Part shown: positions 9,915-17,212 of the stretch, piece after piece
Numbering within the stretch: the first letter of the stretch is position 1
Layout of the letters: each line of letters begins with the position of its first letter
Source: Pseudomonadota bacterium
GTDB lineage: Bacteria; Pseudomonadota; Gammaproteobacteria; JAIEPX01
Length of the DNA stretch: 35,496 bases
Assembly (NCBI GenBank): GCA_029777855.1
Contig: JAKORL010000083.1
Span: 1-35,496, forward strand
Direction of reading: 5' to 3'
Program-made: the position numbers and the translations under genes
Notes under the pieces: generated by a model
Databases searched by the model: none
What the model was told of the DNA's origin: nothing
What the model saw: the letters and a program-made list of their open reading frames with translations, nothing else

Positions 9915-10826
9915 TTAGCTTAAATATATTATTGATTCACTCCTTGTGACACCACATAACTGCCTCAGATCATCACCCTGGAGCTCGAATTTCGCGTCCG
10001 CTGCTCCATTAAAATAAAAATATTGCATTTCATTACTCAGTAAACTCGTAAATTTATTTGACAAGGGATTTCCAGTCAGTATAACTTTTTCAAGTTTACT
10101 CAAATTATTGAGCCAGCTAGGTAGTGATTGAAGCTTATTATAGCTTAGATCTAGAATCCTCAGCTCCTTTAAATCTTCCAGCTCTGTTGGTAATTTAAAT
10201 AAAGCATTTTTTGATAAATCTAGATAAGATAAATTTTTCAATTTTCTAAATTCATTTGGCAACCAAGCAATACTCATTTCGCGCAAGGATAATTTCTCTA
10301 AAAGTTCAAGTCTCATTATATTTTGTTCAAACCAAACAGAAAATAGATTTTGCTTTTCTTGGATTGAAGACATTTCTCCTGGAGAAGGAAATTGTAAATT
10401 GCCTAAAGCTTGGTGTAATTTCTTCCAAATTGCCAAATCATCATGAGATCTAAGGAAATTATAAACTTCATCAGCCTTTAATATTGTAAGATCTTTTCTA
10501 TCAGGTACTTTAGATCTGATTAAATTTCTTTTAGGCTTAGAAAATAAGGTCGCTCTGCAATCTAGAGTGACTGCAAAAGGTGCAAAATATGGATTTAACA
10601 CGGGATCCTTGAGTTGTGAAATCTTTTCCCGGGCAAGGGTAATTACTAAACTACGGAGATATTGACAAACTTGGCTTAAAGATAATGCATCCATGAGCGT
10701 TAATTGATAAATAATTATTCTGAGCACATCCTTGTTCAGTGTATTAAAAAAATTCTTCTCTTCAAAGTTTTCATCAAAATCGACTGCATTGCTGTTAGGA
10801 TTTTGCTCGCGTCGAACACGTTTCAT
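9915..10826 (-). CDS. F-box and leucine-rich-repeat protein, candidate effector
   Basis: In this 303-residue protein, residues 28-62 (LNKDVLRIIIYQL...LSQVCQYLRSLV) have the spacing of an F-box: a hydrophobic start, I..QL, then a VC...R.L helix. Residues of about 165-260 form a run of leucine-rich repeats: LEKLSLREMSIAWLPNEFRK, LSYLDLSKNALFKLPTELED, LRILDLSYNKLQSLPSWLNN and LEKVILTGNPLSNKF. In eukaryotes F-box proteins recruit substrates to SCF ubiquitin ligases. Bacterial F-box proteins are known from Legionella-type pathogens as secreted effectors that hijack host ubiquitination. A host-targeted ubiquitin adaptor, with the LRRs choosing the substrate, is therefore the leading guess. It stands alone between the intact kinase gene and the decayed kinase copy. 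The ATG at 10826 has only a weak upstream GGGGTG. Confidence 0.75.
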   Translation of the reverse strand: MKRVRREQNPNSNAVDFDENFEEKNFFNTLNKDVLRIIIYQLTLMDALSLSQVCQYLRSLVITLAREKISQLKDPVLNPYFAPFAVTLDCRATLFSKPKRNLIRSKVPDRKDLTILKADEVYNFLRSHDDLAIWKKLHQALGNLQFPSPGEMSSIQEKQNLFSVWFEQNIMRLELLEKLSLREMSIAWLPNEFRKLKNLSYLDLSKNALFKLPTELEDLKELRILDLSYNKLQSLPSWLNNLSKLEKVILTGNPLSNKFTSLLSNEMQYFYFNGAADAKFELQGDDLRQLCGVTRSESIIYLS

Positions 10827-11175
10827 ATTGGCACCCCAGTTTCTTTTACTGCAACAATTGAATAAATCTTGATTGATACAATGATAAAAACGCTATTTTA
10901 TAATATTTGAAGATCAGCGAATTGAATTAATGTATTAATGAACCAAAAAGTAATTGATGATACTATCTATTTCAGCACTAAGAATCAACCGCATCCTGGA
11001 CTAAGAACATTTTTACTAAATCAGAATCACATTTTGCGTGTTATCAGTCAAATAACTCCGCTAATACCTTGCATCCAGATTCTGGCGCGAGTATCGAGGA
11101 GTGATACTCAAATGTTGGTTTATTTTACAAAGTGTGTGACACAACAGAAAGGACATCATAATTAGACCAAACTCC
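10827..11175. other. Intergenic region upstream of the F-box gene
   Basis: No recognisable gene. A 75-codon plus-strand frame at 10938-11165 has no ribosome-binding site and no familiar sequence, so I do not call it. The promoter of the F-box gene must lie here on the minus strand, but no clear hexamers stand out. Confidence 0.4.
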
Positions 11176-11281
11176 TATTCATTGTCATCAACGTAAAAGC
11201 TGGGTAATAGAGTTTGTCCAGTCTTAACGATATGATGGAGTAAGGTCGTCGCTTTCATACCTATATCTCTTATTAAGCAGT
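11176..11281 (-). pseudogene. Decayed duplicate of the kinase gene 5' end
   Basis: Bases 11176-11241 match kinase-gene bases 9305-9370 almost base for base (few mismatches), and 11244-11275 match 9527-9557 including the kinase ATG (CTTTCAT on this strand). The roughly 155 kinase bases between these blocks are missing, and a further deletion removes most of 9558-9577. The remnant then runs directly into palindromic element copy 2, just as the intact kinase start is followed by copy 1. This is a degraded segmental duplicate of [kinase start + element], not an independent gene. Confidence 0.85.
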
Positions 11282-11512
11282 GTCGTCGTATCTCAAGTTG
11301 TTAGTTGTTTCTCAGATTCAGTATTTTTTCAACACAAATTTAAAGAAATAATCATGTAATTTTTGCCGATTTACACGAGGAATGATTTTTTCCAATTCTA
11401 TATATCGTGCCCAATAACATCAATTCAATGATATTAAGGAGTTATTACGTACTATTTTACTGAGAAATAACGTCGATTTTTCAAAACATCTAACAACTAA
11501 AGATACGACACC
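11282..11512. repeat. Palindromic miniature element, copy 2
   Basis: The left end is GTCGTCGTATCTCAAGTTGT and the right end ...CTAACAACTAAAGATACGACACC; total about 231 bp. It shares interior sequence with copy 1 and the same kinase-derived flank on its left, so it probably arose by duplication of that block rather than by a fresh insertion. Its right end stops 6 bp before the stop codon of the DUF2000 gene. Confidence 0.85.
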
Positions 11513-11518
11513 ATTAAC

Positions 11519-11929
11519 TTATTTATACAGCGAAAACTTCTTTGTAATCTGTGAAACTACATCCCATTTTCCGAAGATAACTGCAGCATAATAGGTATGT
11601 TCGTCTTCCGTTTTTTTAGATATATTCTCTATTTGTTCTAAATAGGTTCCACCTGTCATACTATCGACAAAGGCCAGCTGAGTAATGTTGGCTTCTTTTG
11701 CTTCCATGACTGCTTTTTTAATTTCATTTGATTTACCGCGCAATACGATATAGGGCATTCCTGAAACTTTCCAGTCGTTGCCGCTTGCATCTATGTTAGA
11801 TTGTAAAAAAGAGATTTCTTCACCCGACATTGCTCCCACTGCGAAAGAAGCATGAGCAACGGCATTCATCGCTACGCCGATATCAATGTTTTTATTGACT
11901 ACAATTACCAATTTATTTTCAAAATTCAT
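11519..11929 (-). CDS. DUF2000 family protein (PTH2-like fold)
   Basis: A 136-residue cytosolic protein opening [22 protein letters not shown], with [17 protein letters not shown] later; this is the DUF2000 pattern. The family is known to have a fold related to peptidyl-tRNA hydrolase 2, but its reaction is not established. It follows the AlaX-like gene by 10 bp on the same strand and almost certainly shares its transcript, so a job linked to aminoacyl- or peptidyl-tRNA quality control is a reasonable inference. On the minus strand a GGAGG sequence precedes the ATG at 11929. The stop lies 6 bp from element copy 2. Confidence 0.75.
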   Translation of the reverse strand: MNFENKLVIVVNKNIDIGVAMNAVAHASFAVGAMSGEEISFLQSNIDASGNDWKVSGMPYIVLRGKSNEIKKAVMEAKEANITQLAFVDSMTGGTYLEQIENISKKTEDEHTYYAAVIFGKWDVVSQITKKFSLYK

Positions 11930-11939
11930 AAAGCCTCCA

Positions 11940-12578
11940 CTAGGTTAAAAATATTTCGATTCGCTCTTTCCCCTTCCCGGGATTACAGCGTTTCAACTTG
12001 ATTTGCCCAATTTCCCTGGTGTTTTTTATATGCGTTCCGCCACAAGGTACTTGTGAAAATCCATTAATTTTCCAATATCTAATTTCATTTATTTCGTCAC
12101 TAAATCCGCAAATAATTTCTTGATTGGAATCAATGATGCTTTGTGCATCTTGTTGTAGTTGAATTATAAAAGGCGTGATATTTTTTTCCCATTGAAAATC
12201 TATGCGAGCTTTTTCTTGGGCAATATGTGCACCAATTTTAATGAGATCAGGAAATTGTTTAGATGCTAATTCAAGCACCAGTTCTGCTGCAAAGTGTAAT
12301 CGCATTAGTTTGTATCTGCGATTCCAGGCTATAACAATTTTTACTGGATCTCCGGACTTGAGAGAGTGATCGTTTTCTAAGGTATAGAAAATTTCTTTAT
12401 TTTCTTTTTCAGCTTTATCGACTTTATATCCACCAATTGTCCCCGAATCACTTTCTTGACCGCCGGAAAAAGCATAAAAAATAGTTTCATTAACTGTTAT
12501 TTGCTTTCCATTTACCGTTTTTACCGTCGTTTCTAACTCTGCTAAATAGGGATTTGTCCAAAAAATCTTTTTTGTCAT
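11940..12578 (-). CDS. AlaX-like alanyl-tRNA editing domain protein
   Basis: This 212-residue stand-alone homologue of the alanyl-tRNA synthetase editing domain resembles proteins that hydrolyse mischarged Ser- or Gly-tRNA(Ala) in trans. Residues 36-49, [14 protein letters not shown], match the family's GGGQ..D.G loop. The zinc motif CxxxH is intact at Cys179-His183 ([10 protein letters not shown]). The other half of the site, normally HxxxH, reads HFAAE (His95, Glu99), so the second His is replaced by Glu. That could alter metal binding or activity. The start at 12578 is preceded by AAGGGGGG and overlaps the stop of a 25-codon leader frame (ATGA). It is cotranscribed with the DUF2000 gene and faces the XRE-cupin regulator. 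Confidence 0.85.
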   Translation of the reverse strand: MTKKIFWTNPYLAELETTVKTVNGKQITVNETIFYAFSGGQESDSGTIGGYKVDKAEKENKEIFYTLENDHSLKSGDPVKIVIAWNRRYKLMRLHFAAELVLELASKQFPDLIKIGAHIAQEKARIDFQWEKNITPFIIQLQQDAQSIIDSNQEIICGFSDEINEIRYWKINGFSQVPCGGTHIKNTREIGQIKLKRCNPGKGKERIEIFLT

Positions 12579-12652
12579 GATCCAGCCCCCCTTTTGTTGA
12601 TAGGTATGACTTCAGCCTTAGTTATTCTGTTCATTGGCAGTTGTTGTTTCAT
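12575..12652 (-). CDS. 25-residue leader peptide coupled to the AlaX-like gene
   Basis: Too short for routine ORF calls. The frame begins ATG AAA CAA CAA CTG CCA ATG, ten bases after an AGGAGG, and ends in a TGA that overlaps the ATG of the AlaX-like gene (ATGA). The peptide starts MKQQLPMNRITKAEVIP and ends KRGAGS. The perfect ribosome-binding site and the stop/start overlap argue that it is translated and coupled to the downstream gene, though no homologue is known to me. Confidence 0.55.
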   Translation of the reverse strand: MKQQLPMNRITKAEVIPINKRGAGS

Positions 12653-12682
12653 CGATTATCACCCTCCTCGCTATTTACTTCA

Positions 12683-12736
12683 TGTGCGTTATAGCGCACA
12701 ATAGGCTCACTATAACATTGTGCGCTATAACGCACA
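12683..12736. promoter_or_regulatory. Pair of mirror-image operator sites
   Basis: TGTGCGTTATAGCGCACA at 12683-12700 is the exact reverse complement of TGTGCGCTATAACGCACA at 12719-12736. Each is itself a dyad (TGTGCG...CGCACA), and their centres are 36 bp apart. They lie between the divergent AlaX-like operon and the XRE-cupin gene. The second site overlaps the -35 of the minus-strand promoter and the first lies just past its likely start point, an arrangement expected for autorepression by the XRE-cupin protein. Confidence 0.85.
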
Positions 12737-12737
12737 A
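12709..12737 (-). promoter_or_regulatory. Promoter of the AlaX-like / DUF2000 operon
   Basis: On the minus strand, TTGTGC (12732-12737), a 17-bp spacer and TATAGT (12709-12714) make a good sigma-70 promoter for the leader-AlaX-DUF2000 transcript. The -35 is built into the operator at 12719-12736. A plus-strand promoter for the regulator gene must overlap the same region; TATAAC at 12711 is a possible -10, but its -35 is poor. Confidence 0.65.
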
Positions 12738-12757
12738 GCATTTTTTTTAGGTGGACC

Positions 12758-13315
12758 TTGGAAAACTTATTACTCAAGATATCAGCGACTTTAAAGTCGC
12801 TCCGTAAGGCAAAAGGATGGAGTTTGGACGCCCTAAGTCAAAAAACCGGGGTGAGTAAGGCCATGCTTGGCCAGATTGAAAGGGGAGAATCGAGTCCTAC
12901 GATTGCGACTCTCTGGAAAATTGCCAGCGGTCTTAATGTTTCCTTTTCATCTTTTGTGGAAGACATTGAACCAACAACTCCCGAGCTAATACTTCGTACT
13001 GGAACTTTACAACAATTGCATCCAGAGGATAATAAAATCCGAGTTAGCCCGATTTTTGCTTTTGATGAATCACTCAAATTCGAAGTATTTATAATTGAAT
13101 TATTTCCCGGATGTGAACATTTATCACCCCCTCATCAGAAAGGCGTTATTGAACATGTGATAGTTACGCAAGGTGAAATTGAAGTATTGGTTAAAGGAAA
13201 ATGGCATTCTCTAAAACAAAATGAAGGATTACGTTTTGATGCAGATCAAGCACATGGTTATAGAAATAAGATGAGTAGAAACGCTATTTTCCATGATATC
13301 ATCCACTACAACTGA
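12758..13315 (+). CDS. XRE-family regulator with C-terminal cupin domain
   Basis: A 185-residue protein. Residues 8-62 form a helix-turn-helix of the XRE type (LKSLRKAKGWSLDALSQKTG, VSKAMLGQIERGESSPTIAT, LWKIASGLNVSFSSF). Residues of about 100-185 form a cupin barrel (EHVIVTQGEIEVLVKGKWHSL, then FDADQAHGYRN), presumably a small-molecule sensor. The start is TTG, preceded by AGGTGG with a short gap; no in-frame ATG lies before the HTH. It is transcribed away from the AlaX-like/DUF2000 operon with twin operators between, so it most likely represses itself and that operon. An 18-bp perfect palindrome (12784-12801) sits in its first codons. Confidence 0.85.
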   Translation: MENLLLKISATLKSLRKAKGWSLDALSQKTGVSKAMLGQIERGESSPTIATLWKIASGLNVSFSSFVEDIEPTTPELILRTGTLQQLHPEDNKIRVSPIFAFDESLKFEVFIIELFPGCEHLSPPHQKGVIEHVIVTQGEIEVLVKGKWHSLKQNEGLRFDADQAHGYRNKMSRNAIFHDIIHYN

Positions 13316-13328
13316 AGATCACACCTTA

Positions 13329-14132
13329 TTATTCGATTAAAAAACTTTTCAACTTTTCTGATAATAATTTAGGTTGATCCTTTAAAGCTTCATGACCGGC
13401 AGAAGAGACGTTGAATAGTTGTGTTTTTGCTACGATCTCAGCTAATTCTTGAATATCTTGATATGAAACAATAGGATCGCTTTCCCCTCTTATACTTAAA
13501 AGTGGGCATGTAATGTTTTTAACACGTTCATTGGGGCGACCCTTTTCAGTTTTATCAAGTGCCATATTTTTCGCTAATTCGAATATATGATTGATATTGG
13601 GTTCTGGATTTAATTTTTGATATTGTTCATAATCTACGCGACAATATTCTTTCCAAACATCAACGGTGATTTTAGAGAAAGCATCTATGCTACGTTCTAC
13701 ATGTTTTGTACACCAAGGTGAACCGATAGTGATTAGCTTTTTTATCTTCAGTTTGCTTAATGCAGCAAGTCTATAAGCAATCGTTCCACCATTACTAAAA
13801 CCTAAAATATTTAAGTCTTCGATATTTAAATGTCGTAAAACAGCTTCTACTTCTTTTTGGAGAAACTCATAAGAAAGTGCTTGAGTGCTACCGAGTGTAG
13901 ACATGCCATGCCCACGATTATCAATACCGATTATTTTAAATTCTTCTCTCAGTTCTGGAATGACGTCATTAAAAACTTCTATGTTTCCTAGACTACCATG
14001 AAGACATAATAATACCGGTCCATTTTTATTACCGATGATTTCATAATAAATTTTTGCATCGTCTAACTCAAAATATTTACCCGTATAATGATTGAAACCT
14101 TGCATATATTTAATCTCTATATTAAAGCACAT
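13329..14132 (-). CDS. Alpha/beta-hydrolase
   Basis: A 267-residue alpha/beta-hydrolase-fold protein with all expected landmarks: the oxyanion loop LLCLHGSLGN, DNRGHGMST, the nucleophile elbow GFSNGG (Ser 113), the acid in IRGESDPI and the catalytic His in SSAGHEAL. It has the size of small esterases and haloperoxidase/lipolytic enzymes; the substrate cannot be told. There is no signal peptide, so it is cytosolic. An internal start at the ATG of MQGFNHYTG (codon 10) is possible, as neither start has a strong ribosome-binding site. It converges on the XRE-cupin gene with 13 bp between the stops. Confidence 0.85.
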   Translation of the reverse strand: MCFNIEIKYMQGFNHYTGKYFELDDAKIYYEIIGNKNGPVLLCLHGSLGNIEVFNDVIPELREEFKIIGIDNRGHGMSTLGSTQALSYEFLQKEVEAVLRHLNIEDLNILGFSNGGTIAYRLAALSKLKIKKLITIGSPWCTKHVERSIDAFSKITVDVWKEYCRVDYEQYQKLNPEPNINHIFELAKNMALDKTEKGRPNERVKNITCPLLSIRGESDPIVSYQDIQELAEIVAKTQLFNVSSAGHEALKDQPKLLSEKLKSFLIE

Positions 14133-14293
14133 AGCCTGAAGTTTGTTTAACTGTCATCATAACAGTATAATGGGGCTCATAATGAGGGTCAAGTCTGAAG
14201 CACGTCGCGGGTCTAGCTCCCATGATCTATAGACAACACTCTGTTGCATTAATAAATTCTACTTTTAATGATCCTTTTTTTTGCTGTGTGAGC

Positions 14294-15496
14294 TTAAAAA
14301 TTTGGGAGAGTAGTGGTAGTAGGTTTTGGCAATTGGCAATAAGCCGGTAAAGAGTAGGTTTTCTGATAGTGGCTAATGGCTTGTCGAGTTACGGCGTTTT
14401 TAGATATTGTGTTCATCATTAGGTTTAGCAAAGAGGCAGTGGAAGTACTTTGAGTATTACCGTTATTGATACTGCTGACTATAAAAACGCCCTCGCAAGG
14501 AAAGTACGCCAGAATATTTCGATATCCGGAAGCAAGTCCAGGTGTATACCACATGATTCCATAAGGGGTATTTATCGAAAACACTGCGAAGCCATTACTG
14601 GGAGTATTTAAATCTGAAGTAGCTTGGCCCGTACTTAATGCCATTCGGTAATGTTTGATCATAGTGAAGTATTGGGGTATTTCTTCAGAATAGATTTCCT
14701 TTGCCCAAATGATTAGATCATCTGGCGTTGAAACAATACCACCCGCCCCTTGAACCCAGGTCATATTGGTGGGTGTAGCATTATATTGCGCGAAAAAACC
14801 CGGCATCATTTTAGTTTCGATGTCTTTGGGGAAATATCCTGCGGAATAAAACGTTTGATTTAATTGTAGTGGCTTAAAAAAGTACTGATTGTATAAATGA
14901 GAAAGCGATTGTCCACTGGATTTTTCAGCAATTAATCCAAGCAACAGATAGTTGGTATTCGAGTATGCCCAACCTTTGCCTGGAACAAAATTCTGTTTCA
15001 TATTGTACGCAATCTCTAATAATTTTTGAGAAGAATACAAATGACGAGGATGTGCAGCCATTTTTATGAAGAAGTTAGGAGTATTAATATAGTCGGGCAA
15101 GCCGCTAGTTTGATTCAGAAGCATTTGTACGGTGATGTTGCTCCATTTTGGATATTGAGGGAAGTATTGTCCTAGGTTGTTGTCTAATTTGAGCTTTCCT
15201 TGTTGGAATAGTTTCAGAGTTAAAGCAGCCGTAAAAGTTTTAGTGATACTAGCAATAGGAAATTCCGATTTATTAAGGCTGGCCTTGCTATTGGTAAATA
15301 GCATTGTTTTCTGATTGGGTACGCTCACTGCAACTAAAACTTGAGAGATATTTTCCGAGTGTACGTATTTTTGCAAGGATTCTTCCATTTCAGTATTGAG
15401 TGTCTTTAGATTATTATTCATCGTTTCACTATCAATGAACAGACAGCCAGAGATGCATAATAATAACAGGGAACACAGCTGTTTGTACGATATCAC
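14294..15496 (-). CDS. Serine hydrolase lipoprotein, class C beta-lactamase / PBP-like
   Basis: A protein of about 400 residues. The GTG at 15496 is preferred over an upstream TTG at 15523 because AAAGGAG lies five bases before it and it does not overlap the previous gene. The N-terminus is a lipoprotein signal (LLLLCISGC, Cys18 lipidated). The class C beta-lactamase/DD-peptidase fold is shown by SITK (nucleophile Ser with the SxxK Lys), YSN (in WAYSNTNYLL) and a TPGLASGYR stretch near the third motif's usual place. Family members include D-alanyl-D-alanine carboxypeptidases, esterases and true beta-lactamases; which this is cannot be read from the sequence. It lies 10 bp behind the ATPase gene and is probably cotranscribed with it. 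Confidence 0.85.
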   Translation of the reverse strand: MISYKQLCSLLLLCISGCLFIDSETMNNNLKTLNTEMEESLQKYVHSENISQVLVAVSVPNQKTMLFTNSKASLNKSEFPIASITKTFTAALTLKLFQQGKLKLDNNLGQYFPQYPKWSNITVQMLLNQTSGLPDYINTPNFFIKMAAHPRHLYSSQKLLEIAYNMKQNFVPGKGWAYSNTNYLLLGLIAEKSSGQSLSHLYNQYFFKPLQLNQTFYSAGYFPKDIETKMMPGFFAQYNATPTNMTWVQGAGGIVSTPDDLIIWAKEIYSEEIPQYFTMIKHYRMALSTGQATSDLNTPSNGFAVFSINTPYGIMWYTPGLASGYRNILAYFPCEGVFIVSSINNGNTQSTSTASLLNLMMNTISKNAVTRQAISHYQKTYSLPAYCQLPKPTTTTLPNF

Positions 15497-15506
15497 ATAT
15501 GCTCCT

Positions 15507-16874
15507 TTATTCACTTTCGTCAATTAATCGATGTAGTTCACTCAGTAAATAGAATGGAATAGACTTTAAGATATAGCGAACAGATTGATCAGCGGATATA
15601 TTGACATCAATATCTGTCTGACTAGGTAAATCAGAATTAATGCGTACAGCAGTTGTAAACTTTTTCAGTCCCATGTAAATATGGAGTGATTTTAAAGTAC
15701 CTGTTGAACCCGCTTTCACTTCGACAGGAATAATGGTGCTTCCATGCTGGATGAGGTAGTCCACTTCAGCTTCTGCGCCTTTTTCTGTTCGTTGCCAATA
15801 ATATAATTTAGGTTCAACATACGGTGGAAAAAGTGTTCTCAACAATTGTCCAGCAACTTGTTCTGCAATACCACCTCTATTAATCATGATGAGTTCATCA
15901 ACTTTGCTAATCTGATTAAGCTCTAGTCCTAAACATGTTGAACATAATCCTACGTCTACAAATATTTCTTTAAAATATTTTTTATTAATTTCAGCACCAA
16001 TAGGAACACCATTTCCAGCGCTACATATTACCGGAGAACAGACTCTTGCTTTATTTAACAAATTCAATGCTAGTTTAACTGACGATGAGTTTATATCAGC
16101 ACTCACTTTGCTATAGCTATATTTTTTTGCTAATTGTTGGGGCACTGAGAGCAGAGTTTCATCGAGTGTAGAAATTAAGATACGAGTATTATATTTTGAA
16201 AAATCATCTCTATAGGTTGTGAGTAAGTCGTGATGTTTTAGATTAACAGATTGAAATGATTGCTCAGAGCACCAATTTGAAACTGCTGCTGGCATCCCTC
16301 CTACTAACACATATTCTTTGAATAATTTACTCAATTGCTCATGAATTACAATCGGAATGGATTTAGATAATGAATAAGATTCCACATAATCAACGAGTGG
16401 CTGCAAATCAAGCGCGGTCAAAAATTCCAAAAAGGAAAATGGCTCGAGGTGCATATAAGTAATACGACCAACAGGCATGCTAAAGCTGTGATCCGCCAGA
16501 ACAAACTCAAGTAATGAACCAGCCGCAATGACAGGGAGAATCGGTAGCTTCTCAGCAAACCATCTTAATTTCGCGATAAGCTCTGGCACCGCTTGAATTT
16601 CATCAAGAAACAGTATGCAATCCTCTGGTTTAATCGGCATAAGAAGTGCAGCACTGAGATCTTTCAAAATTTGCTTCACATCATTCGTTTGGAACAAACT
16701 AATCAAGTCACGTCTTTCTTCAAAATTGACTTCTATAAGCCGCTTTTGAGACAATCTCGCGCATTCTCGAACAATCCAAGTCTTGCCCACTTGTCTTGCT
16801 CCCCGGATAACCATTGGCTTACGATCATGGCTATGTAACCACTGAATAAGATAGCTTAGGTGCCTTCTTTGCAT
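15507..16874 (-). CDS. AAA_14 / DUF4143 family ATPase
   Basis: A 455-residue protein of the common prokaryotic AAA_14-DUF4143 family. It has Walker A GARQVGKT (Lys 31), Walker B ILFLDEIQ (about 104-111), the sensor-like AAGSLLEF, and a C-terminal DUF4143 half ending in a nuclease-like VEVKAG segment. The molecular role of this widespread, often horizontally moving family is not settled. The start ATG at 16874 follows GAGGG. Transcription starts from a strong promoter flanked by two identical palindromes, so the gene is probably tightly controlled. It is followed at 10 bp by the serine hydrolase lipoprotein gene. Confidence 0.85.
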   Translation of the reverse strand: MQRRHLSYLIQWLHSHDRKPMVIRGARQVGKTWIVRECARLSQKRLIEVNFEERRDLISLFQTNDVKQILKDLSAALLMPIKPEDCILFLDEIQAVPELIAKLRWFAEKLPILPVIAAGSLLEFVLADHSFSMPVGRITYMHLEPFSFLEFLTALDLQPLVDYVESYSLSKSIPIVIHEQLSKLFKEYVLVGGMPAAVSNWCSEQSFQSVNLKHHDLLTTYRDDFSKYNTRILISTLDETLLSVPQQLAKKYSYSKVSADINSSSVKLALNLLNKARVCSPVICSAGNGVPIGAEINKKYFKEIFVDVGLCSTCLGLELNQISKVDELIMINRGGIAEQVAGQLLRTLFPPYVEPKLYYWQRTEKGAEAEVDYLIQHGSTIIPVEVKAGSTGTLKSLHIYMGLKKFTTAVRINSDLPSQTDIDVNISADQSVRYILKSIPFYLLSELHRLIDESE

Positions 16875-16910
16875 AATTTTATCCCTCTGAATATCGACTA
16901 ATAGCTACTA

Positions 16911-16939
16911 ATTATAGAGCTTTGCATAAAAAAAGTCAA
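16911..16939 (-). promoter_or_regulatory. Sigma-70 promoter of the ATPase-serine hydrolase operon
   Basis: On the minus strand, TTGACT (16934-16939), a spacer of exactly 17 bp and TATAAT (16911-16916) form a near-consensus promoter about 40 bp before the ATPase ATG. The upstream edge of the -35 overlaps the first GAGCCGGCTC palindrome. Confidence 0.8.
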
Positions 16940-16989
16940 AAAGAGCCGGCTCTTTTTAATGTCATCAAGCGAAAAGAGCCGGCTCTTTT
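16938..16989. promoter_or_regulatory. Two identical palindromic operator-like sites
   Basis: AAAAAGAGCCGGCTCTTTTT at 16938-16957 and AAAAGAGCCGGCTCTTTT at 16972-16989 are perfect palindromes, with centres 33 bp apart (about three helical turns). The proximal one overlaps the -35 of the ATPase promoter. A third, partial AATGAGCCGG follows at 17010. They could act as paired operators; since each palindrome ends in a T-run, a terminator function is an alternative. Confidence 0.75.
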
Positions 16990-17017
16990 TTCTTGCTTGT
17001 TTTAAAAAAATGAGCCG

Positions 17018-17212
17018 GGTGCCGTATCTCAAGTTGTTAATTGTTTGGCAGATTCTATCAAATTAATGTCAGATGTTTTTTGCCAAACTTATTATTTCGT
17101 GTTCAATAATACAATACCATCAAGATAATAAATTTAAGCTGTTATTAGGCATTATTTTAATGAGAAATAATATCAATTATACAAAACGTCTAACAACTCA
17201 AGATGCGACACC
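17018..17212. repeat. Palindromic miniature element, copy 3 (overlaps carB 3' end)
   Basis: The left end is GGTGCCGTATCTCAAGTTGTT and the right end ...CGTCTAACAACTCAAGATGCGACACC; about 195 bp. The right end contains the last codons and stop of carB. In this copy the right-end CTTGA block of other copies reads CTCAA, which on the minus strand creates the TGA that ends carB. Confidence 0.85.

Noticed and set aside
9915-9960. Possible element trace at the end of the F-box gene (C-terminus ...CGVTRSESIIYLS, with GGTGTC in the DNA)
   Set aside because: Only six bases match the element end, too short to distinguish from chance.
10938-11165. 75-codon plus-strand ORF before the kinase remnant
   Set aside because: No ribosome-binding site, no recognisable motif, and it lies in a degenerate region.
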